A DNA stretch of 64,000 bases, taken from positions 80,957 to 144,956 of the forward strand of contig NZ_SZPR01000009.1 in assembly GCF_005280195.1 (NCBI RefSeq), given 5' to 3'. The translations under genes and the position numbers were made by a program. Below, piece after piece: positions 17,936-27,842 of the stretch (position 1 is the first letter of the stretch; the number at the start of each line of letters is the position of its first letter). This DNA comes from Streptomyces galbus (GTDB taxonomy: Bacteria > Actinomycetota > Actinomycetes > Streptomycetales > Streptomycetaceae). Under the pieces are notes generated by a model. That model saw nothing but the letters and a program-made list of their open reading frames with translations, was not told where the DNA came from and made no database searches.

Positions 17936-18993
17936 CGCGTGTCTCCCTCGACAGGCAGCCCGGCCGTGCCCACTCCCACCGACGACGGCCGGACCACGGG
18001 CACCTCTGCGTCCGCCTCCATCGACGACGGCCGGACCGCCTCCGCCGACGGCACCCGCAGGCGCACCTCCGTGCCGCCCGGCGCGCCGGCCGCGCCGCCC
18101 TGAGCCGGTCCCAGCGTGAAGCGCGCCCCGACCAGCAGCGCCCGCTCCCGCATCCCGCGGATCCCGGCGCCCTCCCGCACCGCTCCCGGCCCCCTGCCGT
18201 CGTCGCGGACGAGCAGCTCGACACCGCCGGGCACCGGACCCAGGACCAGCTCGGCGCGGTCGGCGGCGGCGTGCCGGGCCGTGTTGGTCAGGGCCTCCTG
18301 GGCCACGCGGTAGAGGACCAGCTCGGTCTCGGGGGTCAGCGGCGGCAGCGCGGGGGCCAGGCCGGGCCGGACCGTCAGGCCGTGCTCGGTGAACTCGGCC
18401 GCCAGGGCGCGCAGGGCGCTCGGCAGTCCCAGCTCGTCGAGCACGCCGGGGCGCAGCCGGCGCGCGATGCGGCGGACCTCGTCGAGCCCGGCCCGGGTGG
18501 CGTCCTGCGCCTGGCCGACCTCGGCGCGCAGGTCCGCCGGGACCCGGTCGGCGACGCGCTTGAGCTGGAGCAGCACGGCCGTCAGGGTCTGGCCGACCTC
18601 GTCGTGCAGTTCCCGGGCGATGCGCCGGCGCTCGCGCTCCTGCGCGGACAGCGCCCGGCCGGCGCTGGTGGCCCGCTCCGCCTCCAGCCGGTCGAGCATC
18701 GCGTTGTACGTGGTGATCAGCTCCGCCGTCTCCACCGGGCCGCCGACCACGGCCCGCCGTCCCGGGCTGAGCAGGTCGGCCGCCGCCATGGCCCGCCCCA
18801 GCCGCCCGAGCGGGGCGAGCCCGATGCGCAGGACGACCGCGTGGACGACGAGCAGCACGGCGAGCCCCGCGACGACGACCACGGCCTCGGCGGGCAGCAC
18901 GGGCGTCGAGACGGTGACCGGTCCGAGGAGCAGCGCGGCGGCCACCACCAGGCCGACCGCGTTGAGGGAGAACATCCGCCAGAACAGCGACAC
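17932..18993 (-). CDS. HisKA_3-type sensor histidine kinase
   Basis: A 353-residue membrane kinase. Two transmembrane segments cover about residues 8-30 and 36-58 with almost no extracytoplasmic loop. A HAMP-like linker follows, then the phosphoacceptor His130 in RRRIARELHDEVGQTL and an HATPase domain (EALTNTARHA, DDGRGPG, GIRGMRERA). The start at GTG 18993 is preferred because GGGAAGGGAGG lies 10 nt upstream and gives a typical N-terminus (SLFWRMFSLNAVGLV). ATG 19089 is possible but poorly placed relative to its own GGAG. The kinase probably senses a membrane or intracellular signal. Confidence 0.88.
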   Translation of the reverse strand: MSLFWRMFSLNAVGLVVAAALLLGPVTVSTPVLPAEAVVVVAGLAVLLVVHAVVLRIGLAPLGRLGRAMAAADLLSPGRRAVVGGPVETAELITTYNAMLDRLEAERATSAGRALSAQERERRRIARELHDEVGQTLTAVLLQLKRVADRVPADLRAEVGQAQDATRAGLDEVRRIARRLRPGVLDELGLPSALRALAAEFTEHGLTVRPGLAPALPPLTPETELVLYRVAQEALTNTARHAAADRAELVLGPVPGGVELLVRDDGRGPGAVREGAGIRGMRERALLVGARFTLGPAQGGAAGAPGGTEVRLRVPSAEAVRPSSMEADAEVPVVRPSSVGVGTAGLPVEGDTR

Positions 18994-19177
18994 GCGTCCG
19001 GCGCCTCCCTTCCCGCTCCTGATCCATGGCACGGCCCTGACCAGCATGTTCGCTCGCCGTCGGCCCTGTCCATCCGTGCTGACACCCATGTCTCCACGGT
19101 ACGGGCGGATGGCAGCATGGCGGCCCTGACCACCTTCCGCAGCCTCCGACCACTCACGACCGACAAGGGGAAGAAAC

Positions 19178-19663
19178 GTGTCTGCTCCACGCCTGAGGGC
19201 GACGCCGCTGCCGGGTATCGGGGTCCGGTACGACCTCGTGACACGCGAACGGCGCCACCTGTCGGTCGTGGCGCACCGCGACGGCACCCGCACGGTCAAC
19301 GTGTACCGGACCGACGACCCCGACTCCTGCGCCCAGTCCGTACGGCTGACCGGCGCGGAGGCGGGCTCCCTGATCGACGCGCTGGTGCCCTCGCACCACA
19401 GCGCGAGCCTGCTCTACACCACGGACCTCGGCCTGGTGGCGGAGCGGATCGAGGTGGCGGCGGCCTCCCGCTGGAACGGGCGGGTGCTCGGCGAGACCCG
19501 GATGCGCACCGACACCGGCGCCTCGGTCGTCGCCGTCCTGCGCCGGGCCGAGGCGATCCCGTCCCCGGCGCCGGACTTCCGGCTCGCGGGCGGTGACACG
19601 CTCATCGTGATCGGCACCCGTGAGGGCGTGGACGCGGCCGCGGCGATCCTCGGACGGGAGTGA
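19178..19663 (+). CDS. Cation:proton antiporter regulatory subunit (KhtT-like, TrkA-C domain)
   Basis: 161 residues. The C-terminal half is a TrkA-C (RCK-C) ligand-binding domain (GRVLGETRMRTDTGASVVAVLRR ... GDTLIVIGTREGVDAAAAIL). Such subunits gate the partner antiporter in response to nucleotides or pH. GTG 19178 follows GGGGAAG. The stop lies 3 nt before the antiporter start, so the pair is cotranscribed. It is divergent from the histidine kinase with about 184 bp between them. Confidence 0.87.
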   Translation: MSAPRLRATPLPGIGVRYDLVTRERRHLSVVAHRDGTRTVNVYRTDDPDSCAQSVRLTGAEAGSLIDALVPSHHSASLLYTTDLGLVAERIEVAAASRWNGRVLGETRMRTDTGASVVAVLRRAEAIPSPAPDFRLAGGDTLIVIGTREGVDAAAAILGRE

Positions 19664-19666
19664 CCG

Positions 19667-20926
19667 GTGCACTCCGCTGTCCTGCTGATCGAGTTCGGGT
19701 CCATCATCCTGGCCCTCGGCCTGCTCGGCCGGTTCGCCGGCCGCTTCCGGATCTCACCGATCCCGCTGTACCTGCTGGCCGGGCTGGCGTTCGGCGAGGG
19801 CGGGCTGCTGCCGCTGGGCGCGAGCGAGGAGTTCGTGGCCACCGGCGCCGAGATCGGCGTCATCCTGCTGCTGCTCATGCTCGGCCTGGAGTACACGGCG
19901 AGCGACCTCGTCTCCAACCTCAAGGCCCACTACCCGGCCGGCCTCGTCGACGGAGCGCTGAACGCCCTGCCGGGTGCGGTGGCGGCCCTGCTCCTGGGCT
20001 GGGGCCCGGTGGCGGCGGTGGTGCTGGCGGGCGTCACCTGGATCTCGTCGTCCGGGGTCATCGCGAAGGTCCTGGGCGACCTGGGCCGGGTCGGCAACCG
20101 GGAGACACCGGTGATCCTCAGCGTTCTGGTCCTGGAGGACCTGGCGATGGCGGTCTACCTGCCGATCGTCACCGCGCTGGTCGCCGGCGCCGGCCTCGCG
20201 GCGGGCAGCCTGACCCTCGCCATCGCGCTGGGCGCGGCGGGCCTCGTGCTGTTCCTGGCCGTGCGCTACGGCCGGGTCATCTCCCGGTTCGTCTCCCACG
20301 ACGACCCGGAGAAGCTGCTCCTCGTGGTGCTGGGCCTGACCATCCTGGTGGCCGGTGTCGCCCAGCAGTTGCAGGTGTCGGCCGCGGTGGGCGCGTTCCT
20401 GGTCGGCATCGCGCTGTCCGGTGAGGCCGCCGAGGGCGCGCACACGCTGCTGAGCCCGCTGCGCGACCTGTTCGCCGCGATCTTCTTCGTCTTCTTCGGG
20501 CTGCACACCGACCCCGCCAGCATCCCGCCGGTGCTGCTGCCCGCTCTCGCGCTGGCCCTCGTCACCGCCGGGACGAAGATCGCCACCGGGTACTGGGCGG
20601 CGCGGCGGGCCGGCATCTCGGTCAGGGGGCGCTGGCGGGCCGGCGGTGCGCTGGTGGCCCGCGGCGAGTTCTCCATCGTCATCGCCGGGCTCGCGGTCAC
20701 GGCGGGCATCGAGCCGTCCCTGGGCCCGCTGGCCACGGCGTACGTCCTGATCCTGGTCGTCCTCGGCCCGCTCACCGCCCGGTACACCGAGCCGCTGGCC
20801 CTGTGGTGGAGCCGGCGCCGTACCGGCCGCAGGGAGCCGGAGCCGCTGGAGCGGGCGGAGGCGCCGGCGCAGACGTCGGCTCAGACGTCGGCTCAGACGT
20901 CGGCTCAGACGTGGGTCGGGGATTGA
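19667..20926 (+). CDS. CPA2-family cation:proton antiporter (KhtU-like)
   Basis: A 419-residue membrane transporter with about twelve hydrophobic segments. It has the CPA2 hallmarks LLLLMLGLEY, SSSGVIAKVLGDLG, EDLAMAVYLPI and AVGAFLVGIALSGEA. It probably exchanges K+ (or Na+) for H+ under control of the preceding TrkA-C subunit. Start GTG 19667. The C-terminus ends in an unusual four-residue repeat (AQTSAQTSAQTSAQTW) encoded by a 12-bp DNA repeat. Confidence 0.9.
   Translation: MHSAVLLIEFGSIILALGLLGRFAGRFRISPIPLYLLAGLAFGEGGLLPLGASEEFVATGAEIGVILLLLMLGLEYTASDLVSNLKAHYPAGLVDGALNALPGAVAALLLGWGPVAAVVLAGVTWISSSGVIAKVLGDLGRVGNRETPVILSVLVLEDLAMAVYLPIVTALVAGAGLAAGSLTLAIALGAAGLVLFLAVRYGRVISRFVSHDDPEKLLLVVLGLTILVAGVAQQLQVSAAVGAFLVGIALSGEAAEGAHTLLSPLRDLFAAIFFVFFGLHTDPASIPPVLLPALALALVTAGTKIATGYWAARRAGISVRGRWRAGGALVARGEFSIVIAGLAVTAGIEPSLGPLATAYVLILVVLGPLTARYTEPLALWWSRRRTGRREPEPLERAEAPAQTSAQTSAQTSAQTWVGD
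20870..20914 (+). repeat. 12-bp tandem repeat at the antiporter C-terminus
   Basis: Three full copies and one partial copy of CAGACGTCGGCT, each encoding Gln-Thr-Ser-Ala in frame. The copies are nearly identical, pointing to recent slippage. Confidence 0.85.
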
Positions 20927-21024
20927 GAACCCGCCGGCGGGGCACGGCCGCGCGCGGGCAGCGGCGCCGGCCGTGTGAGCCCCGCCCTGGTCACCCGCCC
21001 CGCCCACCTGGCAGGATCCCGACC

Positions 21025-22023
21025 ATGTCCAGGACGTTCCCGCGGATCGGCAGGCGCCGCGCCCTCCAGGGTGCCGGGGCCGGCGTCGTCGTGCTCGGGC
21101 TGCTGCTGTGGTGGCTGCTGCCGCTCGGCGAGGACCCGCCGAGCGGGGCGATCACCTTCAGCACCGGGACACGGGCCGGGGTGTACCAGGAGTACGGCAG
21201 CCGGCTGCGGCCCGAGCTCGCCAAGGACATGCCGGACCTGCGGGTGCGGCTGGCGACCAGCAACGGTTCCCAGGACAACGTCGAGCGGGTCGCGTCCGGC
21301 CGGGCCGACTTCACGATCGCCGCGGCCGACGCGGTCGCGGCGTACGAGGCACGGCACCCGGAGGCGAAGGCCGAGCTGCGCGGGGTGGCCCGCCTGTACG
21401 ACGACTACGTCCAACTGGTCGTGCCGCGCGACTCGGACATCCGGACGATCGCGGACCTGCGCGGCAAGCGGGTGGCGACCGGGCTGCCCCGCTCGGGTGT
21501 CCGCCTGATCGCGGACCGGGTGCTGGAGGCGGCGGGCCTGGACCCGGTCAAGGACGTCGAGGCGGCGTCGGACGGCATCGACACCGGCCCGCGGCAGCTC
21601 GAGCAGGGGAAGATCGACGCGTTCTTCTGGTCGGGTGGCGTGCCCACCAACGGCCTGCGCGACCTCGCCGACGACTTCACCTTCCGGTTCGTCCCGATCG
21701 ACGCCGACCTCGTGGCCAGGATGCACGACCGGGACGAGTCGACCCGCTACTACCGGGCGACGAGCATGCCCGAGTCGGCCTACCCCACCGTCCAGAACGG
21801 CTACGCCGTGCCCACCGTCGCGGTGTCCAACCTGCTCATCACCCGGGCCGACGTGAACGTCCGGCTCACCGAGTGGATGACCCGGGTCGTCATCAAGAGC
21901 CGTGACGACATCGGCGAGAAGGTCCACTCCGCCCAGCTCGTCGACCTGCGCACGGCCATCTACACCGACCCGCTGCCCCTGCACGAGGGCGCACGGCGCT
22001 ACTACCGCTCGGTGAAGCCCTGA
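21025..22023 (+). CDS. TAXI-family TRAP-type solute-binding protein, membrane-anchored
   Basis: A 332-residue protein. An N-terminal hydrophobic segment (GAGVVVLGLLLWWLLPLG) has no lipobox cysteine, so it looks like a signal anchor. The TAXI binding domain follows (ITFSTGTRAGVYQEYG; LRVRLATSNGSQDNVERVASGRADFTIA; GKRVATGLPRSGVRLIADRVLEAAGL). No TRAP membrane subunits are encoded nearby, so it is unlikely to be a transporter component here. It is convergent with the GluK-like kinase gene, 27 bp away, and may supply its ligand signal (inference). Confidence 0.85.
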   Translation: MSRTFPRIGRRRALQGAGAGVVVLGLLLWWLLPLGEDPPSGAITFSTGTRAGVYQEYGSRLRPELAKDMPDLRVRLATSNGSQDNVERVASGRADFTIAAADAVAAYEARHPEAKAELRGVARLYDDYVQLVVPRDSDIRTIADLRGKRVATGLPRSGVRLIADRVLEAAGLDPVKDVEAASDGIDTGPRQLEQGKIDAFFWSGGVPTNGLRDLADDFTFRFVPIDADLVARMHDRDESTRYYRATSMPESAYPTVQNGYAVPTVAVSNLLITRADVNVRLTEWMTRVVIKSRDDIGEKVHSAQLVDLRTAIYTDPLPLHEGARRYYRSVKP

Positions 22024-22050
22024 AGCCCTGAAGCGCGTCCCCCCAGGGCC

Positions 22051-23460
22051 TCACGATCCCGAGGTCCGCGGCACCCGCACCGTCACCGTGAGCCCGTGCG
22101 GCTCGTGGTGGCCGTAGGACAGGGAGCCGCCGCCCGCCGCGAGCAGGGCGCGGGAGATGGACAGGCCGAGGCCCGAGCCCTTGACGTTCTGGTGGCGGCC
22201 GCTGCGCCAGAAGCGGTCGCCGACGCGGGCCAGCTCTTCGTCGGTCAGGCCGGGACCGTTGTCGCTGACGACGACGGTCACGCTGTCCCCTTCGGCGGCC
22301 ACGGACACCTCGACGCACTCCCCGTCCGGGGTGAACTTCACGGCGTTGTCGATCACCGCGTCCAGGGCGCTGGACAGGGCCACCGGGTCCGCCCAGCCGG
22401 TCAGGGGCGGGCAGGCGCCGACCAGGTCGATGCCCTTGGCCCGGGCGGTGGGCGCCCAGGCGGCGACGCGCTCGGCGGCCAGCGCGCCGATGTCGGTGAT
22501 CCGCAGGTCGGCCTCGGTGTGCTCGGCCAGGGCCAGGTCGAGCAGGTCGTCCAGGACCTGGGCCAGGCGCTTGCCCTCGGCCTGGACGGAGGCGATCTCC
22601 TCGTTGCCCTCCGGGAGTTCGTAGGCCAGCAGCTCGATGCGCAGCAGCAGCGCCGCGAGCGGGTTGCGCAACTGGTGCGAGGCGTCGGCGACGAAGGCGC
22701 GCTGCTGCTCCAGCACGTCCTCGACGTTGTCCGCCATCTCGTTGAACGACCGGGCCAGCCGCCTGAGTTCCGGCGGACCCCCGCCCACGGCGACGCGTGA
22801 CTTCAGCCGCCCGGTGGCGATGTCGTGGGTGGTGGCGTCGAGGACGCGCACCGGCTTGAGCACCCAGCCGGTCAGCTGGAGCGCCGCGCCGATGGCGAGC
22901 AGCATCGCGGCGATCTCACCGGCGCCGATCAGCAGCCAGCCGTGCAGGATGCGGGAACGCATCGGCCCGGTGGGCGAGTCGAGCACGACGACCGCGACGA
23001 CGTCGCCGTCCCGGACGACCGGGGAGGCGACCACGAGGTGCCGGTGCTGCCAGGGCCAGACCTGCTGCGGGTCGTGGCTGCGCCGGCTGAGCCGCGCCTC
23101 CTCGAACGCCGCGCGCACCTCACCGGTCCTGGGCAGGAACCAGTCCCGCGGCGCGTGCGCCATGGGCGTGTCGGTGCGGTAGAAGACAGCGGCGCGGATG
23201 CCGTACACCTCGTAGTAGCTGTCGAGTTCGCGGGCCAGGGTCTTGCGCCGCTCGTCCAGGGAGCGGGCGGTGCTCCCGGGCGCCTCGGCGGTGGCCGTGA
23301 CGAACTGGGCGAGTGCCGCGAAGCGCGCGGTGTCGTCGATCCGGTCGACGATCACCTTCTGCTGCTGGGCCCCGGCCACGCTGACCGCGAGCGGCACGCC
23401 GAGGGCGAGGAGCACGGCCGCCATCAGCACGATCAGCAGCGGCAGGAGACGTGTGCGCAA
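22051..23460 (-). CDS. gluK: Two-component sensor kinase, GluK-like
   Basis: A 469-residue OmpR-class histidine kinase. Transmembrane segments at about 5-30 and 172-200 enclose a 140-residue extracytoplasmic sensor domain. A HAMP domain, a dimerisation domain with phosphoacceptor His262 (VADASHQLRNPLAALL) and an HATPase domain follow (ALDAVIDNAVKFT, VSDNGPGLT, GSGLGLSI). It lies 10 bp after the response regulator gene. The position next to gluABCD matches S. coelicolor GluR-GluK, which responds to glutamate; the name rests on that synteny. Confidence 0.88.
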   Translation of the reverse strand: MRTRLLPLLIVLMAAVLLALGVPLAVSVAGAQQQKVIVDRIDDTARFAALAQFVTATAEAPGSTARSLDERRKTLARELDSYYEVYGIRAAVFYRTDTPMAHAPRDWFLPRTGEVRAAFEEARLSRRSHDPQQVWPWQHRHLVVASPVVRDGDVVAVVVLDSPTGPMRSRILHGWLLIGAGEIAAMLLAIGAALQLTGWVLKPVRVLDATTHDIATGRLKSRVAVGGGPPELRRLARSFNEMADNVEDVLEQQRAFVADASHQLRNPLAALLLRIELLAYELPEGNEEIASVQAEGKRLAQVLDDLLDLALAEHTEADLRITDIGALAAERVAAWAPTARAKGIDLVGACPPLTGWADPVALSSALDAVIDNAVKFTPDGECVEVSVAAEGDSVTVVVSDNGPGLTDEELARVGDRFWRSGRHQNVKGSGLGLSISRALLAAGGGSLSYGHHEPHGLTVTVRVPRTSGS

Positions 23461-23470
23461 CCGGTCCCCG

Positions 23471-24157
23471 CTACACGGCCGGGGCGACGAGCCGGTACCC
23501 GACGCCGCGTACGGTCTCGATCAGCGCGGGCATGCGCAGCTTGGCGCGCAGGGAGGCGACGTGCACCTCCAGGGTGCGGCCGGTCCCCTCCCAGCTCGTG
23601 CGCCAGACCTCGCTGATGATCTGCTCGCGCCGGAAGACCACGCCGGGCCGCTGGGCGAGGAGGGCCAGCAGGTCGAACTCCTTGCGGGTGAGCTGGACGA
23701 CGGCGCCGTCCACGGTGACCCGCCGGGTGGGCAGCTCGATGTGCACGGGCCCGAGCCGCAGCGCGTCCTCGGCACCGGTGACCTGGTCCTCGGGGACGGT
23801 GCGCCGGCTGACCGCGTGGATGCGGGCCAGCAGCTCGCCGGTGTCGTACGGCTTGACCACGTAGTCGTCGGCGCCCAGGTTGAGGCCGTGGATGCGGGAG
23901 CGCACGTCGGAGCGGGCCGTCACCATGATCACCGGGGTGCTGGTGCGCTTGCGGATCTTGCCGCAGACCTCGTAGCCGTCCTGGTCGGGCAGGCCCAGGT
24001 CGAGGAGGACGACACCGAAGCCGGGCCCCTCGGGGACGAGCGCCTGGAGGGCCTCCTCGCCGCTGCGCGCGTGTGTGACCTCGAAGCCGTGCCGCTTCAG
24101 CACCGCGGACAGCGCGGCGGCGACGTGGTTGTCGTCCTCGACGAGCAGCAGTCTCAT
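23471..24157 (-). CDS. gluR: OmpR-type response regulator, GluR-like
   Basis: A 228-residue regulator. The receiver domain has Asp53 in VVLLDLGLPDQDG and Lys in VVKPYD. The winged-helix DNA-binding domain spans about 125-225 (QLTRKEFDLLALLAQRPGVV; RTLEVHVASLRAKLR; TVRGVGYRL). ATG 24157 is chosen because GGGGGAGG lies 5 nt upstream. The gene is divergent from gluA across 277 bp that contain a candidate direct-repeat binding site, which supports direct control of gluABCD. Confidence 0.88.
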   Translation of the reverse strand: MRLLLVEDDNHVAAALSAVLKRHGFEVTHARSGEEALQALVPEGPGFGVVLLDLGLPDQDGYEVCGKIRKRTSTPVIMVTARSDVRSRIHGLNLGADDYVVKPYDTGELLARIHAVSRRTVPEDQVTGAEDALRLGPVHIELPTRRVTVDGAVVQLTRKEFDLLALLAQRPGVVFRREQIISEVWRTSWEGTGRTLEVHVASLRAKLRMPALIETVRGVGYRLVAPAV

Positions 24158-24349
24158 GCCGGCCTCCCCCTGTCCCTCGTGCCTGGGTGCGAACAGTACG
24201 TGCACGCGCGCGTGCCCCATGGCAGTCACGCCGATGGACGAGGACGCCGTCAAGTGGCTTCCGGTTGCGCGCCCCTACCGTTATCCGGCCGATACGCACG
24301 CGTACCGCCCGGGCTACGACACGTGTCCGATTGCTATCGGATCGTGATG

Positions 24350-24367
24350 CTCAGATTCCCCTCAGAT
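24350..24367 (+). promoter_or_regulatory. Direct-repeat operator candidate before gluA
   Basis: CTCAGAT at 24350-24356 and again at 24361-24367, exactly 11 bp apart. This spacing is usual for tandem binding of OmpR-class regulators. A weak promoter can be drawn just downstream: ATGACG (24371-24376), an 18-bp spacer, then TACTGT. Probably the GluR site (inference). Confidence 0.55.
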
Positions 24368-24434
24368 GTAATGACGCTGGTCGCGGCGGGTCACTACTGT
24401 CCTCCGAAACCGAGAAGGACGGAGCCTGAGAGCG

Positions 24435-25211
<777 letters not shown>

Positions 25212-25278
25212 CGCGCCCGGGACGCCGCACGTCATGGGCGTCGACGGCCCGCATCTGACAACTCGAAGGATGTTCACC

Positions 25279-26124
25279 ATGAAGCTCCGCAAGGTCACCG
25301 CCGCCTCGGCAGCCGTGCTCGCCCTCTCCCTGGCCGCCACCGCCTGCGGCGGCAGCGACGACGACAACTCGGGCAGCGGCTCGAGCGGCGGCGGCGGCAA
25401 GATCAAGGTCGGCATCAAGTACGACCAGCCCGGCCTGGGGCTGAAGAAGCCCGACGGTTCCTTCTCCGGCTTCGACGTGGACGTCGCCACGTACGTCGCC
25501 AAGGAGCTGGGCTACAAGCCCGACCAGATCGAGTTCGTCGAGACCAAGAGCGCCGACCGCGAGAACGCCCTCGCGCGCGGTGACGTGAAGTACATCGTCG
25601 CCACGTACTCGATCACGGACGAGCGCAAGCAGAAGGTGGACTTCGCGGGCCCGTACCTGCTGGCGCACCAGGACCTGCTGGTCAAGTCGGACTCCGACGT
25701 CACCAAGGGCACGGACCTGAACGGCAAGAAGCTGTGTTCCGTGACCGGTTCCACCTCGGCGCAGAACGTCCAGAAGTCGATCGCCCCGAAGGCGAACCTC
25801 AAGGAGTACAGCAGCTACTCCGAGTGCGTCGCGGCCCTGCAGAGCGGCGCTGTGGACGCGGTCACCACGGACGACTCGATCCTCGCCGGCTTCGCGTCGC
25901 AGGACCAGTACAAGGGCAAGTTCAAGCTCGCCGGGCTGAAGCTCAGCAACGAGAACTACGGCATCGGCGTCAAGAAGGGCGACACCGTGACCGTCGACAA
26001 GATCAACAAGGCGCTGGAGAAGATGGAGAGCGACGGCTCCTGGCAGAAGGCCGTCGACACCAACTTCGGTCCCGCCGACTACAAGAACGAGCAGGCCCCG
26101 AAGATCGGCCAGATCGTCAAGTAA
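25279..26124 (+). CDS. gluB: Glutamate-binding lipoprotein of the ABC transporter
   Basis: A 281-residue substrate-binding protein. A lipoprotein signal peptide (LALSLAATAC, Cys at about 23), a Gly/Ser linker and a family 3 solute-binding domain follow (IKVGIKYDQPGLG; GFDVDVATYVAKELGY; ATYSITDERKQKVDFAGPYL; NYGIGVKKGD). ATG 25279 is preferred over ATG 25270 because GAAGG then sits at a workable distance. It is anchored outside the membrane and delivers glutamate (or related acidic amino acids) to GluC and GluD. Confidence 0.93.
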   Translation: MKLRKVTAASAAVLALSLAATACGGSDDDNSGSGSSGGGGKIKVGIKYDQPGLGLKKPDGSFSGFDVDVATYVAKELGYKPDQIEFVETKSADRENALARGDVKYIVATYSITDERKQKVDFAGPYLLAHQDLLVKSDSDVTKGTDLNGKKLCSVTGSTSAQNVQKSIAPKANLKEYSSYSECVAALQSGAVDAVTTDDSILAGFASQDQYKGKFKLAGLKLSNENYGIGVKKGDTVTVDKINKALEKMESDGSWQKAVDTNFGPADYKNEQAPKIGQIVK

Positions 26125-26238
26125 CCCCGGGGCCGCCCGGACCGCAGGGTTCACCGGGTGCGCCGCCGTCCGTCGCGATCACGGCGGCGGCGCACCACCT
26201 CCAGCCCGTTCGCCACACACCCGGAAGCGCGGGAGATC

Positions 26239-26904
26239 GTGTTCGATTTTCTTGAAGGTTACGACGTCCTCGGGGCGTTCTGGATGACGGTCAAGCTCAC
26301 CGTCCTCTCCGCCGTGGGCTCACTGGTCTGGGGCACCCTGCTGGCCTCGATGCGCGTCAGCCCGGTTCCGCTGATGCGTGGTTTCGGCACCGCCTACGTC
26401 AACCTCGTCCGGAACACCCCTCTGACCGTCATCATCCTGTTCTGCTCGGCCGGCCTCGCCGACCAGTTCGGCGTCACCCTGGGCTCCGAGGACTTCAAGG
26501 TCCAGGGCTTCCGGCTGGCCGTCCTGGGCCTGGTCGCCTACACGGCCGCGTTCGTCTGCGAGGCGCTGCGCTCGGGCATCAACACCGTGCCGCTCGGGCA
26601 GGCGGAGGCGGCCCGGGCCATCGGGCTGAGCTTCAGCCAGACCCTGCGGCTGATCGTCCTCCCCCAGGCGTTCCGCGCGGTGATCGGCCCGCTGGCCAAC
26701 GTGCTGATCGCACTGACCAAGAACACCACGGTGGCGGCCGCCATCGGCGTCGCCGAGGCGGCCTACCTGATGAAGAGCATGATCGAGAACGAGGCGCAGA
26801 CGCTGCTCGTCGGCGCGGTCTTCGCCTTCGGTTTCGTGGTCCTGACCCTGCCGACCGGCCTCATCCTGGGCTGGCTCGGCAAGCGCCTGGCGGTGAAGCG
26901 ATGA
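26239..26904 (+). CDS. gluC: Glutamate ABC transporter permease
   Basis: A 221-residue inner-membrane subunit of the HisMQ type with about five transmembrane segments. The EAA loop reads EAARAIGLSFSQTLRLIVLPQAFR. The start GTG 26239 is chosen because GGGAG lies just upstream and the family N-terminus (FLEGYDVLGAFWMTVKLT) follows. It is coupled to gluD through a 4-nt ATGA overlap. Confidence 0.92.
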   Translation: MFDFLEGYDVLGAFWMTVKLTVLSAVGSLVWGTLLASMRVSPVPLMRGFGTAYVNLVRNTPLTVIILFCSAGLADQFGVTLGSEDFKVQGFRLAVLGLVAYTAAFVCEALRSGINTVPLGQAEAARAIGLSFSQTLRLIVLPQAFRAVIGPLANVLIALTKNTTVAAAIGVAEAAYLMKSMIENEAQTLLVGAVFAFGFVVLTLPTGLILGWLGKRLAVKR

Positions 26905-27815
26905 GCTCGGTCCTCTACGACACTCCGGGTCCCCGCGCCAAGTGGCGCAACGTGGCCTTCTCGGTGGTCTTCTTCGTCCTGCTCGCGCTGCTCCTGTGGT
27001 GGCTGTGGAGGGCGATGGACGACAAGGGCCAGCTGAGCTCCGCGATGTGGAAGCCGTTCAGCGAGTCGGAAGCGTGGACCACGTACCTGCTGCCAGGACT
27101 CGCCGACACCCTCAAGGCGGCGGCCCTGGCCATGGTGATCGCGCTGCCGCTCGGTGCCGTCTTCGGCATCGCCCGGCTCTCCGACCACCGCTGGGTGCGG
27201 GCCGTGTCCGGCACGGTGGTCGAGTTCTTCCGGGCCATCCCGGTGCTGCTGCTGATGCTGTTCGCGAACGAGTTCTACGCCCGTTCCACGAACGTCGGCA
27301 GCGCGGACCGGCCGCTGTACGCGGTCGTCACCGGCCTGGTGCTCTACAACGCCGCGGTCCTCGCGGAGATCGTCCGGGCCGGCATCCTCTCGCTCCCCAG
27401 GGGGCAGACGGAGGCCGCGCACGCGATCGGTCTGCGCAAGGGCCAGACGATGTCCAGCATCCTGCTGCCGCAGGCGGTGACCGCGATGCTGCCGGCCATC
27501 GTCAGCCAGCTCGTGGTCATCGTGAAGGACACCGCGCTCGGCGGTGTGATGCTCGGCTTCACCGACCTGCTGAACTCGCGCGGCACGCTCGCGGCCAACT
27601 ACGCCAACGTGATCCCGAGCTTCATCGTGGTCGCCGCGATGTACATCGTCCTGAACTTCCTCCTCACGAGCTTCGCGGGCTGGCTGGAGCGCTACCTGCG
27701 GCGCAGCAAGCGCAGCACCGGCGCGGTGCTCGGCGCGGAGGACATGGAGGAGCTCAACCCGGCAGGCACGGCCGGGACCTTCGGCGCCGGCGCGGGCGCG
27801 GGCGGAAGCATCTGA
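26901..27815 (+). CDS. gluD: Glutamate ABC transporter permease
   Basis: A 304-residue permease paired with GluC. Several transmembrane segments and the EAA loop EAAHAIGLRKGQTMSSILLPQAV are visible. The hydrophilic Gly/Ala-rich C-terminus (AGTFGAGAGAGG) extends beyond the usual family end. The start overlaps gluC by 4 nt. Last gene of the operon, followed by a hairpin. Confidence 0.92.
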   Translation: MSSVLYDTPGPRAKWRNVAFSVVFFVLLALLLWWLWRAMDDKGQLSSAMWKPFSESEAWTTYLLPGLADTLKAAALAMVIALPLGAVFGIARLSDHRWVRAVSGTVVEFFRAIPVLLLMLFANEFYARSTNVGSADRPLYAVVTGLVLYNAAVLAEIVRAGILSLPRGQTEAAHAIGLRKGQTMSSILLPQAVTAMLPAIVSQLVVIVKDTALGGVMLGFTDLLNSRGTLAANYANVIPSFIVVAAMYIVLNFLLTSFAGWLERYLRRSKRSTGAVLGAEDMEELNPAGTAGTFGAGAGAGGSI

Positions 27816-27842
27816 CGTCCGATCAAGTGACCTGAGGAGACC

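Noticed and set aside
19000..19089. ATG 19089 as the histidine kinase start
   Set aside because: Its GGAG is too close to the ATG, while GTG 18993 has a strong, well-spaced site and the family N-terminus.
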